Source of the DNA: Clostridiales bacterium
GTDB taxonomy: Bacteria > Bacillota > Clostridia > Oscillospirales > Oscillospiraceae
NCBI GenBank assembly: GCA_029265405.1
Contig: JAJUJI010000004.1
Location: 1-64,000 of the forward strand
Direction: 5' to 3'
DNA: 64,000 nucleotides
Below the pieces are notes generated by a model, which saw only the letters and a program-made list of their open reading frames with translations, was not told the origin of the DNA and searched no databases. Positions 35,434-44,849 of the stretch are shown in pieces (within the stretch, counting starts at the first letter, position 1; each line of letters opens with the position of its first letter). The position numbers and the translations under genes were made by a program.

Positions 35434-35484
35434 GGATATATCCAAATATGCATTTATATTATCCTAATCCATATATTATGTCAA
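35434..35484 (-). promoter_or_regulatory. Promoter of pilB-pilT-pilC
   Basis: On the minus strand, TTGACA (35484-35479) and TAATAT (35461-35456) are 17 bases apart, a near-perfect vegetative promoter. A perfect dyad, GGATATATCC (35434-35443), lies just downstream of the predicted start and may be an operator. Confidence 0.85.
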
Positions 35485-35599
35485 GCGCAACAACAACCGC
35501 AAAGCGGCAGGCCCGCAGGTGAGAAAGATTAGCTTTTCCCGCTCCGTACGAGTCCGCCGCTTCGATGAAGGCTGTACCGCCGCGATTAATGCGGCGGGG

Positions 35600-37933
35600 T
35601 TATTTGGCTATTGAAAGCAGCGCGCGCTTGACCATGGTTTTGGCAATCTGGACCTTGTATCTGTTGGCCTCGAAGGGCTGCGCGTCCTCTACCGCGGCAA
35701 GGCCGGCCGCCTCGGCCAGCTCCTCGGTTATTGCCTTGCCCGCCAGCACCTTCTCGGCCTTGACGGCGCGGTAGGGCTTCGGGGCAACGGCGTTGAGGCA
35801 GACGCGCGGCTCTTTCCCGGTCCTGACCGCGCAGTTGACTATCGGGAAGTCTATGGACTTCCTGTAGGCGAACTTAATAAAGGCGCTCTCGGCCCCTTCC
35901 GGCAGGGCCGGGATTTGTATCTCCCGGACTATCTCGCCGGCTTCGAGAACGGTGCTGGAGGGAACCTTCACATCGAAGAAGTCCTCCGCCGCGATGACGC
36001 GCCTGTCGGTGACTATCCTGGCGTCAAGCGCTATCAGGGCGGGCGCCACGTCGGAGGGATGCACGGAGTAGCAGCTGCAGTTGAGGCAGCGCGCGGCCTC
36101 AACTGCGGCTTCCTCCATGGTGGGGGTAAAGGAGTCCTCCACAGTCAGGCTGCGCTTGTCGGCGTCTATCTCCCTGAGCCGTATGGCTGTCTTTACCTTG
36201 ATGCCCTCGGCGCTGAAGCTTGTGTTCTTGGCTTCGCTTTCTGTCTCGTCGGCGTTCACGCCAAGATAGCGGTTCATGCCGTTTGCGACCTTATGCCCGT
36301 TGGCTATGGCCCTGATGACGGTGCCGGGGCCAAGCGTAACGTCGCCGCCGGCGAACACTCCGGTTCTTGAGGTCATCTGCTCCTCGGAAACGTCTATGAG
36401 GCCGCGGCGCGTGAGCTGGATTTGATATTTTTCGTCAAGAAAGCTGAGATCCACGCCCTGGCCTATGGCCATCAGTATATTCTCGGCCTCGACGACAGTT
36501 TTTTCGCACTCGTCGTACTGGGGGTTGAACCTGCCGGTTTCGTCCCAGGGGCTGACGCAGCGCTTAAGCTCCATGCCCTTGACCTTGCCGTTTTCCTCAA
36601 CGACTCTGGAAAGACCCCAGGACGGCATAACGACGACGCCTTCATCCTCGGCGCGGGCTATTTCCTCGCTGCTGGCGGGCATGCGGTCCCTCGGCTCCAG
36701 GCAGGCGAGCGTGACCTTTTTCGCGCCGAGCCGCTTGGCTGTGACTGCCACGTCCATCGCCACGTTGCCGCCGCCCATGACAAACACCTCGGAGCCTATC
36801 TTTCCCTGCATCCACTTGTTGACATCGACAAGAAAATCAAGGCCGAATATTGTCAGCTCCTCGCCCGATATTCCGGCTACGGGGCGCTTCCAGGTGCCGG
36901 TGTCGTAGCTGACGCTGTCGTATTGCTTTTCAAGCTCCTCGGGCTTAATGTCCACGCCGACCCTGGTATTCAGCTTGAAAACGATTCCCATTTTTTCCAG
37001 GACCTTGACAAACCTGCGAACAATGTCCTTAGGCAGCCTGTAGGCCGGTATGGCGTACATCAGCATGCCGCCGGCCTCCTCCTTGGTGTCGTAGACGGTG
37101 ACCTTGTTGCCGGCCTTGCGCAAATAGTAGGCCGCGGAGAGGCCGGAGGGGCCGGAGCCGATAATGGCCACGGATTTGCCGGTCTCCACGGAGGGAGCGG
37201 GATAGAACCTGTCGCTGTTTTCAAGTATGTAGTCGCCCAGGGTGCGCTCGACGCTGTTGATGCCGACGCTCTCGTCCGTGCCGCGGCGGTTGCACTTGTC
37301 CTGGCAGAAGTGGGCGCAGACGCGGCCGGTTATGAAGGGCATGGGATTGACCTTCATTATTATGCGGGCGGCCTCGTCCCAGTTGCCGGCGCGGATCTGC
37401 GCGAAATATGCCGGGATGTCGGTTCCGGCGGGGCATTCCTGGGTGCAGGGGGAGGCGTGTATCTTTACGCCGCCGAAGATGGAGTGGTAGCGGTTGTCGC
37501 CCAGGGCGGCGAAGCACTCGCTGCCGTCCTTGCGTATGCAGTTGAAGCGGTTTTCGGCCTTTCTGAAGTACCAGCAGCGGTTGAGCTGCGCAATGTTGCC
37601 GCCGATGGTGCCCATGTTGCGGATGTTCGGGGTGGCGACGGCCTTGGCGGCCTGGGCCAGAGCCGTGTATTTGCTCCCGACGGTCTTGTCCGCGGCTATG
37701 TCGGCCAGCTTCGTGAGGGAACCGATTTTCAGCATCCCGTCCTCTTCCTTGATATACTCCAGGCCGGGGATGGTTTTCAGATTGACCACTGCGGCGGGAT
37801 ATGTGGGAAGTATATTGGCCTTGAGGGTGCCGAGCAGGTCCGTGCCTCCGGCTATGGCCTTATTTTTGCCGCCGGCGAGGGCGGCCGCGGCTTCCTCGAC
37901 CGTTTTGGCGTTTATATGATTGAAAGGTCTCAT
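35600..37933 (-). CDS. Molybdenum hydroxylase FAD subunit split by a GltD-like oxidoreductase module
   Basis: This 777-residue protein has the outer shape of a CoxM/XdhB-type FAD subunit: residues 1 to about 155 (AGGTDLLGTLK, GTIGGNIAQ, then CWYFR and GDNRYHSIFGG) and about 621-777 (SVHPSDVAPALIALDA, then the C-terminal flavin domain). Between them, at a loop, sits a complete GltD-like module of about 160-620: a cysteine-rich Fe-S start (CTQECPAGTDIPAYF and CAHFCQDKC), two dinucleotide folds (IIGSGPSGLSAAYYLRKAG and VMGGGNVAMDVA) and a closing CLNCSC. The module should pass electrons between NAD(P)H and the flavin/Fe-S chain. It is the third gene of the operon. Confidence 0.85.
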   Translation of the reverse strand: MRPFNHINAKTVEEAAAALAGGKNKAIAGGTDLLGTLKANILPTYPAAVVNLKTIPGLEYIKEEDGMLKIGSLTKLADIAADKTVGSKYTALAQAAKAVATPNIRNMGTIGGNIAQLNRCWYFRKAENRFNCIRKDGSECFAALGDNRYHSIFGGVKIHASPCTQECPAGTDIPAYFAQIRAGNWDEAARIIMKVNPMPFITGRVCAHFCQDKCNRRGTDESVGINSVERTLGDYILENSDRFYPAPSVETGKSVAIIGSGPSGLSAAYYLRKAGNKVTVYDTKEEAGGMLMYAIPAYRLPKDIVRRFVKVLEKMGIVFKLNTRVGVDIKPEELEKQYDSVSYDTGTWKRPVAGISGEELTIFGLDFLVDVNKWMQGKIGSEVFVMGGGNVAMDVAVTAKRLGAKKVTLACLEPRDRMPASSEEIARAEDEGVVVMPSWGLSRVVEENGKVKGMELKRCVSPWDETGRFNPQYDECEKTVVEAENILMAIGQGVDLSFLDEKYQIQLTRRGLIDVSEEQMTSRTGVFAGGDVTLGPGTVIRAIANGHKVANGMNRYLGVNADETESEAKNTSFSAEGIKVKTAIRLREIDADKRSLTVEDSFTPTMEEAAVEAARCLNCSCYSVHPSDVAPALIALDARIVTDRRVIAAEDFFDVKVPSSTVLEAGEIVREIQIPALPEGAESAFIKFAYRKSIDFPIVNCAVRTGKEPRVCLNAVAPKPYRAVKAEKVLAGKAITEELAEAAGLAAVEDAQPFEANRYKVQIAKTMVKRALLSIAK

Positions 37934-37955
37934 TAGTTAATAATCCTCCGTTCCC

Positions 37956-40310
37956 TTATGCCTTGCCAAGCGCCTTGAGCACCTTGTCCGGCGTCGCCGG
38001 CGGATCCACCCATACCCCGATAGCGTTGTATATGGCGATGATGATAAGGTGGGTATTTGCCAAAGAGTGGCTGATTCCGCTGGCTCCGTAAGCGGCGTTG
38101 CCCGCGCGGGTTTCAAGGAACTTGCGGGTAACGTCGGGCACGTCCACCATGGTCGGCTTCTTGTATTCTATCATGTTGTTGTTCAGTCTGACGCCCGTCC
38201 TCTCGTCGTAGAAATAGTCCTCGAGAAGCTGGCAGCCCTGGCTGAAAAACATGACCTGGTCTATCTGGCTCTCCAAAGATGTGAGGCGCATGACCTTGCC
38301 CGGGTCGGCTACTACGCCGAGCTTGAGTATCTCGACGACGCCGGTTTCCTCGTCCACGGCAACCTCGCACCAGGCGGTGTTCATGGTGTCGAGCATCTTT
38401 CCCATGCCCAGGCTCCAAATAGCGGCGGGAGGCCTGCCGGAATAGGTGGCGAAAATATTCTTGGCGGTCGCCTGAGCCAGGGGCACGCCCACGCTGTGGT
38501 CGTCCTTCAGGACTACCTTGCCGTCGGCCATGTCGAGCTCCTCCGGCTTGCGCCCCTTGAATGGGCTGGGCTGCCTGGGGGCTCCGAAGCCGAACATCGA
38601 GGGGGGAGGCGGATTCTCCGCTTCCTCGATTGCCGCCTCAAGTATCTTGCGCTTTAATATGTTGGCGCATTCCTTGGTGGCCCAGGAGGAGGCCGTGGTT
38701 CCGTCGGAGCCGCCGCCCACCGGGGTAAATTTCTCCCTGTAGTCGAAATCGACGACTATATCCTCATATTGCAGTCCGAGCTCCTCCGCCACGACCATTG
38801 CGTTTGCCTCAACGGCGTAAATGCCGGTGCAGGGGCCCTGGGTGGGCAGGTGGACTTTACCGTCGCGCAGCTCAAGCTTGCAGTCGTAGCCTGAAAAGGC
38901 GTGGCGGGGACAGATCTGGTAGCGGAAGCTGGAGCCGTGGAGCCTTCCGTCGGGCAATCTCTTGGCGCGGGAGGGATGCCAGTTCCAATTCATAAGCTTT
39001 TTGCCGGTTTCAAGACAGGCCTCGAAGCTTGGAACGGGGTTCGGATCCTTCTGGGAGGTGGGCCCGTGCAGGTTTAGCTTGGCTATTTCCACAGGATCCT
39101 TGCCCAATTTCTCGGCGATCAGCGCGATGGCCATGGTGCCCGCGTCCCAGTTGAAGGGGCAGTGCTGTCCGGAGAGATACATCTTGCCGCGGTTGGAATC
39201 CACCACGGTATATTTCTGGCTTATGTTTTCGCACTTGAAGGTATAATAGGGCCCGTAGCCCTGATCGTTGGCGACGCCGAAGCTTGAGTTGCCGGGCCTG
39301 CCGTTGTCCGCGATGGAGTTGTCGTCAACCACCGTGATGAGCCCGTCCTTGGTAAAGCCAACCTTAATGTGCATGAAGCGCTGGTTCATAAGGAAGTCGA
39401 AGGTTTCCTCCCGGGTGTTGGCGCAGCGGACGGGCCGCCCGGTGCGCTTTGCCAGCAGGGGAGTTATCTCCTGCGACATGCGCATGCCCCAGTCGCAGTA
39501 TTTTCCGCCCTGGAACAGGCCCTCCTGCACCGTTTTTTCCGGAGGCATGCCGTACATGCGGGCGATATTTTCCCTCCTCTGGACGGCGCCTTCTATTCTC
39601 AGGCTTTTGCCGGGGCCGTGGTACGGGTCGTCAAACCACCAGGCGATGGAAGCCGGCGGGTTGGGTATATGTGAAGCGAAGGCCGGAAGATTCGTGTCGT
39701 ACTCTATTATGTAGTCGGCCTGCCTGTAGCCCTCCTCGATGTTGCCCTCTATCTTGCTGACATAGGAAACATTGCCGCGCTTGGGCGGATCGTTGGGATT
39801 GCGGGCCGAGAACATGTCGGGAGGGCCCTCGTCCTCGGGGGTGCGGATGGCGGGGAAGTCCGGCTGCATGCCCTTTTTAAGGTCCACCACATGAGGCAGC
39901 ACCTCCCATTTCACGTCCAGCAGCCTGAGAGCTTCGTTGCAGATGTCCTCGGTTTCCGCCACGACGATGGCGCCAACCTCCTGAAGCTCCTGATGGGCCA
40001 CGTTGCCGAGATAGGATTTCGGAGGGCCGAAGGGGCTTGCGCCAAGCTTCATAAGGTCCGGATCGTCCCACAGGACTATATCCACCACGCCGGGCAGCGC
40101 CCTTGCGCGCGTCGTATCTATGCTGACAATTCTGGCGTGCGCGTAGGGGCTGCGGAGAAACTTGGCGTGCAGCATGTCCGGAGCGGTATAGTCTATGCCA
40201 AACTTAGCTATGCCCGTTGCGAGCGCGTATGACAGAACGCCGGGCAGGTTTGGCTTTCCGACCACACGGAAATGCTCCCTCTGGCCGTTTACTCCGACTA
40301 AGTCAGCCAT
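37956..40310 (-). CDS. Molybdenum hydroxylase catalytic subunit (xanthine dehydrogenase/aldehyde oxidase family)
   Basis: This 784-residue protein has the aldehyde-oxidase/xanthine-dehydrogenase fold: an N-terminal a/b hammerhead (about 30-135, DMLHAKFLRSPYAHARI), then the molybdopterin-binding region. It is diverged: the usual GGGFGGKE is replaced by FQGGKYCDWGM near residue 268, and the C-terminal GxGE motif with the catalytic Glu reads GASGIS at 742-747. The substrate is therefore uncertain and may differ from purines. The start overlaps the [2Fe-2S] gene by 8 bases. It is the large subunit of the operon 40968-35600. Confidence 0.85.
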   Translation of the reverse strand: MADLVGVNGQREHFRVVGKPNLPGVLSYALATGIAKFGIDYTAPDMLHAKFLRSPYAHARIVSIDTTRARALPGVVDIVLWDDPDLMKLGASPFGPPKSYLGNVAHQELQEVGAIVVAETEDICNEALRLLDVKWEVLPHVVDLKKGMQPDFPAIRTPEDEGPPDMFSARNPNDPPKRGNVSYVSKIEGNIEEGYRQADYIIEYDTNLPAFASHIPNPPASIAWWFDDPYHGPGKSLRIEGAVQRRENIARMYGMPPEKTVQEGLFQGGKYCDWGMRMSQEITPLLAKRTGRPVRCANTREETFDFLMNQRFMHIKVGFTKDGLITVVDDNSIADNGRPGNSSFGVANDQGYGPYYTFKCENISQKYTVVDSNRGKMYLSGQHCPFNWDAGTMAIALIAEKLGKDPVEIAKLNLHGPTSQKDPNPVPSFEACLETGKKLMNWNWHPSRAKRLPDGRLHGSSFRYQICPRHAFSGYDCKLELRDGKVHLPTQGPCTGIYAVEANAMVVAEELGLQYEDIVVDFDYREKFTPVGGGSDGTTASSWATKECANILKRKILEAAIEEAENPPPPSMFGFGAPRQPSPFKGRKPEELDMADGKVVLKDDHSVGVPLAQATAKNIFATYSGRPPAAIWSLGMGKMLDTMNTAWCEVAVDEETGVVEILKLGVVADPGKVMRLTSLESQIDQVMFFSQGCQLLEDYFYDERTGVRLNNNMIEYKKPTMVDVPDVTRKFLETRAGNAAYGASGISHSLANTHLIIIAIYNAIGVWVDPPATPDKVLKALGKA

Positions 40311-40968
40311 TGACTAAGCCTCCCTTCGCCATTATTGCGGCCGCTTCAAGTATGGCCGTGGAATGGCGGGGATATGTGCCGCAAATGCATATGTTGCCCG
40401 CCAGCGCGTCCTTGATTTCTTCCTCCGTGGGGTGGGGGTTCCTGTCGAGCAGAGCCTTGGCCGTCACAAGGAAACCGGGAGTGCAGAAGCCGCACTGCAT
40501 AGCGTCCCACTTGCAGTATGCGTCCACAAGCGGCTTCCACTTGGGATCCGCCGCTATGCCCTCCACGGTCTGTATGTCCTTGCCCTCGCATTCCACCGTC
40601 AGCAGCGTGCAGGAGAGGACCGCGCGCCCGTCCATAATTACGGTGCAGGAGCCGCAGGCGCCTTCGTTGCACATCTCCTTCGCGCCCGTCAGGCCGAGCT
40701 TGAATTGGAGCGTCTGCTTAAGCGTGGACTGGGGCTCCACGAGGACCTCGCAGTCCCTGCCGTTGACATGCAGCTTGACCGTTACAGGCAATACGGCGTC
40801 TGCGTGCTCGGTTTCGTAGTGGTATTTAAGATCGCTGTAGCTCATGAATACTTTTTTGCATAAGGTGCAGGAATACTCGGAAAGCACAGAGGGTATGGAA
40901 GCTATGGTTTCCGCCGCCTGCGCCTGGGCGGCGGCGTGAGTGACTCTCACTCCGTTGTCGTTTGACAT
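40303..40968 (-). CDS. Molybdenum hydroxylase [2Fe-2S] subunit with N-terminal C2H2 zinc finger
   Basis: This 221-residue protein carries the two [2Fe-2S] clusters of molybdenum hydroxylases: C100, C105, C108, C120 in the plant-ferredoxin-like domain and C159, C162, C194, C196 in the helical domain. In front is an extra segment with C34-X2-C37-X3-F41-X5-L47-X2-H50-X4-H55, a textbook classical C2H2 zinc finger. Family members normally start directly with the ferredoxin fold at about residue 62 here. GGAGG precedes the ATG. It is the first gene of the operon and electrons should flow from the catalytic subunit through it to the FAD subunit. Confidence 0.9.
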   Translation of the reverse strand: MSNDNGVRVTHAAAQAQAAETIASIPSVLSEYSCTLCKKVFMSYSDLKYHYETEHADAVLPVTVKLHVNGRDCEVLVEPQSTLKQTLQFKLGLTGAKEMCNEGACGSCTVIMDGRAVLSCTLLTVECEGKDIQTVEGIAADPKWKPLVDAYCKWDAMQCGFCTPGFLVTAKALLDRNPHPTEEEIKDALAGNICICGTYPRHSTAILEAAAIMAKGGLVNG

Positions 40969-41061
40969 TGATACTCCTCCTAAAAGATAAGCAATAGCTG
41001 CGGGTAAGCCGGAACCGCTCCGGATCTGTCGGGAAAAGCTTCACCTCATCTTTCATCCCTC

Positions 41062-41126
41062 TTACCTATAAAGGTAACGATAAATTATTATGATGTCATT
41101 GTATATTTTTAATTGGGCTTTGTCAA
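41062..41126 (-). promoter_or_regulatory. Promoter and dyad of the molybdenum hydroxylase operon
   Basis: On the minus strand, TTGACA (41126-41121) and TACAAT (41103-41098) are spaced by 17 bases. A dyad TTACC-N6-GGTAA (41062-41077) lies just after the predicted start and may be an operator. The remaining spacer up to 41275 holds no gene. Confidence 0.8.
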
Positions 41127-41275
41127 CAAAAGAGCATGGACGCTTTGGGCTTAAAGCGAAAAAACGCGCAGTTTTCTTCCGCTCGTTAGTGTAGTTTGCT
41201 TAAAATACACTATAAGCAAAGGCTGGATATCCCGCCGGACGTTTTGATAAACAAACATAATAAAAGCCGGATACG

Positions 41276-41644
41276 CTATTGACCGCTGTTTTTCCAGTTC
41301 GCGCAGCCGCGCCTGCGGCAGCCGCCCTTGCCGCAACCGACGCCTGCGCCGTCGCAGAGCCGGTAATCCCCGCCGCCGATAACAAGCACCTTTCCATTTA
41401 CGAGGGCTTCCGCAAGCTTCCTCCTGGCCTCGTTATATATGCCCTGCACGGTGGTGCGCGCTATGTTCATTTGGCTCGCACATTCCTCTTGAGTGAAGCC
41501 TTCAAGATCGATGAGCCTGACCGCCTCGTATTCGTCCACCGTCATGGCTATGCTCTGGCTTTCTTCCGCCGGGTTGTCCAGCGGCCCGAAACGGCTGCTG
41601 TCAGGAAGGCAGCACACCTTTCTCCATTTTCTCGGTCTTGCCAT
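41276..41644 (-). CDS. DUF134-family HTH regulator with Cys-rich tail
   Basis: This 122-residue protein matches the DUF134 family: [14 protein letters not shown] at the start, an acidic [48 protein letters not shown] sigma-4-like helix-turn-helix, and a C-terminal tail [17 protein letters not shown] that could bind a metal or Fe-S cluster. Its role is probably redox- or metal-responsive regulation. ATG 41644 is preferred over an upstream TTG-type extension. It sits between the molybdenum hydroxylase operon and tRNA-Arg. Its promoter is flanked by two perfect palindromes. Confidence 0.88.
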   Translation of the reverse strand: MARPRKWRKVCCLPDSSRFGPLDNPAEESQSIAMTVDEYEAVRLIDLEGFTQEECASQMNIARTTVQGIYNEARRKLAEALVNGKVLVIGGGDYRLCDGAGVGCGKGGCRRRGCANWKNSGQ

Positions 41645-41666
41645 ATTTCCACCGCCTGTAATGTTA

Positions 41667-41717
41667 CGGCATATGCCGATTTTACGCTTATTATAGCTCG
41701 TTAATGACATATGTCAA
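41667..41717 (-). promoter_or_regulatory. DUF134 promoter with two palindromes
   Basis: On the minus strand, TTGACA (41717-41712) and TATAAT (41695-41690) are 16 bases apart. TGACATATGTCA (41705-41716) covers the -35 box, and CGGCATATGCCG (41667-41678) lies in the leader. Both are perfect 12-base dyads sharing the centre GCATATGC/ACATATGT, and look like operators for an autoregulator. Confidence 0.75.
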
Positions 41718-41733
41718 TAATTAAAGATAAAGA

Positions 41734-41759
41734 AACGCCGCAGCTTAAGCTGCGGCGTT
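41734..41759 (-). terminator. Terminator after tRNA-Arg
   Basis: A perfect 26-base palindrome (arms AACGCCGCAGCTT and AAGCTGCGGCGTT) followed on the minus strand by TTTCTTTAT. It ends the tRNA transcript. Confidence 0.85.
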
Positions 41760-41764
41760 ATTCG

Positions 41765-41841
<77 letters not shown>

Positions 41842-42044
41842 ACAAAAAGCCTGGCCGGTTTGACGCCTTAAGGGTTGGACGGCAAATGGCGCAAGAGGTA
41901 TTATAGCACAATCCGGGCATATTGCAAGCGTTTCTTTTAATTTTGCGGCCGCGCTATAAAATCTCAGCCTCGGGCGGGGCGTTCCGGCGTCGAAACTGGC
42001 GCCGCTGTCGAGCCTTGCGCCGCTATTGCACCTCAAGGGAGCTT
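41842..42044. other. Spacer between tRNA-Arg and the XdhC-family gene
   Basis: No gene or recognised element; it should contain the tRNA promoter on the minus strand, but no clear -35/-10 pair is evident. Confidence 0.5.
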
Positions 42045-43073
42045 TCAGGTTTTTCTCCTTTCCGCAATCACCTCGGCCATGATGCTGACGGCTATCTCGG
42101 CCGGAGTTTCGGCGTTGATGGGAAGGCCTATGGGACACTTCACAGCGAGCATCCTTTCCATGGGAAAGCCCTCTTTTTCCAGAGCCTTATATGTCGCGTC
42201 GCGCTTTGAGCGGCTGCCTATCATCCCAAGATAACGTGGGTTTTTGCCCAAAGCCCAGCGCAGCGCGTCCCTGTCATAGGCATGGCCGCGGGTCATGATA
42301 ATGACGTAGCTGTTTTCGTCCACAGGCAGATCCGGAAGCCTGGCAAAGTCCTCTACCACTATGCAGCGGCAGTCTGGGAAGCGGGCGGCGCTGGCGTATT
42401 CGGCCCTGTCGTCCACCACCGTTACGCTGAAGCCGGTCCCGACGGCAAGCTTGGCCACCTCCTGCGACACATGCCCGCCCCCGAGGAGATACAGCTTTGG
42501 CGCGCTGCCTACGTCGTCGGCAAAGCAGCGTATGCCTTCCGCCGAGTCTCCGTGTATTGAGGCGCGAACGGGCGAAAGGAGCATGTCGCGGGATAGGCCC
42601 GGAGCGCCCTCAAAATCGCCCACAAGCCTTTCGGAATTTACGTTTATCGCCAGGCTGAAGGGCTTGATGGCGTTCTCCCTGTCGTCGAGGATATAGTAAA
42701 GCCAGGCGGGTATCCCTCGGCTCTCGGCCTCGGCGGCGGCCTCGAATACAGGCCTGAACCCCGGCTCCATGTATGCCAAAAGGATGCGGCAGCGGCCGCC
42801 GCAGATAAAGTCGGAAGCGGCGGCTTCGGAAGGACTGAGATCGTAGTCGAGTATCATCGGCCTGCGGTCCTTCATTACACTTTCCCGGGCCGCTTTTATT
42901 ACGCCGCCTTCCATCGCGCCGCCGCCTATGGTGGCGATTATGGCGTCCTCCCTGATTATCATCTGGGCACCGGCCGAGCGGGGTGTCGAACCGTCCTGGG
43001 ATATTATAGAAGCCCATACAAAGGGCGTATTAGCCGCGCACAGCGACGCGGCCTGGCTATATAAGGAATTCAT
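42045..43073 (-). CDS. XdhC/CoxI-family molybdenum-cofactor maturation factor
   Basis: This 342-residue protein has the XdhC/CoxI N-terminal domain (WASIISQDGSTPRSAGAQMIIRED, then ATIGGGAMEGGVI) and a C-terminal Rossmann domain (LYLLGGGHVSQEVAKLA). XdhC proteins bind molybdenum cofactor, have it sulfurated and deliver it to the xanthine-dehydrogenase-family large subunit. Here the client is probably the catalytic subunit at 37956-40310, separated only by the DUF134 gene and a tRNA. GGAGGT precedes the ATG. Confidence 0.9.
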   Translation of the reverse strand: MNSLYSQAASLCAANTPFVWASIISQDGSTPRSAGAQMIIREDAIIATIGGGAMEGGVIKAARESVMKDRRPMILDYDLSPSEAAASDFICGGRCRILLAYMEPGFRPVFEAAAEAESRGIPAWLYYILDDRENAIKPFSLAINVNSERLVGDFEGAPGLSRDMLLSPVRASIHGDSAEGIRCFADDVGSAPKLYLLGGGHVSQEVAKLAVGTGFSVTVVDDRAEYASAARFPDCRCIVVEDFARLPDLPVDENSYVIIMTRGHAYDRDALRWALGKNPRYLGMIGSRSKRDATYKALEKEGFPMERMLAVKCPIGLPINAETPAEIAVSIMAEVIAERRKT

Positions 43074-43160
43074 GGTACCTCCGGCATATAGTTTTTAGCT
43101 TATCTTTATTTTAATTGCTTCCCCTTGCTATGGCAAGGGAAATTTACGCCGGTAAAGAGC

Positions 43161-43190
43161 TTGACATTATGTACAAATTTGGTTTACAAT
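43161..43190 (+). promoter_or_regulatory. Promoter of rny
   Basis: TTGACA (43161-43166) and TACAAT (43185-43190) with an 18-base spacer, about 90 bases before the rny start. Confidence 0.8.
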
Positions 43191-43276
43191 AATTCAGATA
43201 ATATTTAAGAGCTTTGGGGAAGTTCAATAAAATATTTCATCTGATTACCATATTTCATCTTTACGAAAGGAGAGGC

Positions 43277-44836
43277 ATGCCATTAGATATGTTTTGGTAT
43301 TACGTGATTTCCGCTGCTATTGCGATAGCAGCGTTAGCCGCGGGTTTTTTCCTGGGACAGACATACCGCAAGAGAGTGGCGGAGAGAGAGATATCCAGCG
43401 CGGAGGAAGAAGCCCGCAGAATAATCAATGAGGCGATAAAGTCCGCGGAAAATAAGCAGCGGGAGGCCCTGCTGGAAGCGAAAGAAGAAATCCACAAGAA
43501 CAGGCTTGAGTATGAAAGGGAGGTAAAGGAAAGGCGGGCCGAGCTGCAAAAGCAGGAGAGAAGGCTGCAGCAGAAGGAAGAAAACCTGGATAAAAAGACC
43601 GACGGCCTTGAAAAAAAGACGGAGCAGCTGAACAAGAAGCTGGCGGAAGCCGAACAGATGCGCGAGGAAATAAAGCTCATAAAAAGAAGCCAGCTTGAAA
43701 TGCTGGAAAAGATATCGGGCTATACCGTGGAGGAAGCCAAGGACTATCTGCTCAAGAGCATCGAGTCCGAGGTGACCCACGAGGCGGCCATGAAGATAAA
43801 GGAAGTTGAAGCTCGGTTTAAGGAAGAAGCGGATCAGAAGGCGAGAGAGTATATTACCTTGGCCATACAGCGCTGCGCCGCCGACCACGTAGCCGAAGCC
43901 ACCGTCAGTGTGGTCCCCCTGCCAAACGACGAGATGAAAGGGCGCGTGATAGGCCGCGAAGGACGAAACATTAGGACTATAGAAACTCTCACCGGCGTTG
44001 ACCTGATAATAGACGATACGCCTGAAGCGATAACCCTGTCCAGCTTTGACCCATACCGCAGGGAGATAGCCAGGGTGTCCCTTGAAAAGCTCATACTTGA
44101 CGGTCGCATACATCCGGCGCGCATCGAGGAAATGGTGGAAAAAGCCAGAAAAGAAGTGGACGCAGCCATAAAGGCCGAGGGAGAGCGGGCGGTTTTCGAA
44201 ACCGGCGTGCACGGGCTGCATCCGGAGCTTATCAAGCTTCTCGGACGCCAAAAATTCAGAACAAGCTACGGGCAGAACGTATTGAACCACTCCATAGAGG
44301 TTTCGCATATAGCGGGCCTGCTTGCGTCCGAGCTCGGGATTGACGTGGCGCTGGCCAAGAGGGCCGGCCTGCTGCATGACATAGGCAAAGCCATTGACCA
44401 CGAGGTTGAAGGCACGCATGTTTCCATAGGCGTCGATCTGGCGAGAAAATATAAAGAAAATGAAATAGTCGTAAACGCCATTCAGGCCCACCACGGCGAT
44501 GTGGAGCCGACAAGTCTTGTAGCCTGCCTGGTTCAGGCGGCCGACGCGATATCGGCCGTGCGGCCCGGCGCAAGGCGCGAGAACGTGGAGAATTATATAA
44601 AGAGGCTGGAGAAGCTTGAGGAGCTGACCAGCTCCTTCCCGGGCGTCGCAAGCTCCTTTGCCATTCAGGCCGGCCGCGAGATACGCATAATGATTAAGCC
44701 CGAGGAGGTCAGCGAGGACGAGATGGTGCTGCTGGCCCGCGAGATAGCCAAAAAGATCGAAAGCGACCTGGAGTATCCGGGCCAGATCAAGGTAAACCTT
44801 CTAAGAGAAACCAGGGCGGTAGAATACGCAAAATAA
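43277..44836 (+). CDS. rny: Ribonuclease Y
   Basis: This 519-residue endoribonuclease starts mRNA decay at the membrane. It has an N-terminal membrane helix (about 5-25), a long coiled coil to about 185, a KH domain ([26 protein letters not shown]) and an HD domain with the catalytic HD pair in [15 protein letters not shown] and conserved HH near QAHHGD. The ATG at 43277 follows AAAGGAGAGG. It is flanked by its own promoter and a very strong bidirectional terminator, so it is monocistronic. Confidence 0.97.
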   Translation: MPLDMFWYYVISAAIAIAALAAGFFLGQTYRKRVAEREISSAEEEARRIINEAIKSAENKQREALLEAKEEIHKNRLEYEREVKERRAELQKQERRLQQKEENLDKKTDGLEKKTEQLNKKLAEAEQMREEIKLIKRSQLEMLEKISGYTVEEAKDYLLKSIESEVTHEAAMKIKEVEARFKEEADQKAREYITLAIQRCAADHVAEATVSVVPLPNDEMKGRVIGREGRNIRTIETLTGVDLIIDDTPEAITLSSFDPYRREIARVSLEKLILDGRIHPARIEEMVEKARKEVDAAIKAEGERAVFETGVHGLHPELIKLLGRQKFRTSYGQNVLNHSIEVSHIAGLLASELGIDVALAKRAGLLHDIGKAIDHEVEGTHVSIGVDLARKYKENEIVVNAIQAHHGDVEPTSLVACLVQAADAISAVRPGARRENVENYIKRLEKLEELTSSFPGVASSFAIQAGREIRIMIKPEEVSEDEMVLLAREIAKKIESDLEYPGQIKVNLLRETRAVEYAK

Positions 44837-44849
44837 AGACGGTCAGCAT

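Noticed and set aside
36422-37936. 504-residue plus-strand ORF antisense to the FAD subunit gene
   Set aside because: It mirrors a GC-rich coding region, is Ala/Gly/Val-rich with no recognisable motif, and the minus strand encodes a clear multidomain enzyme.
43334-44494. 386-residue minus-strand ORF antisense to rny
   Set aside because: It is a shadow of the well-supported RNase Y gene, with Phe/Leu-rich nonsense translation.
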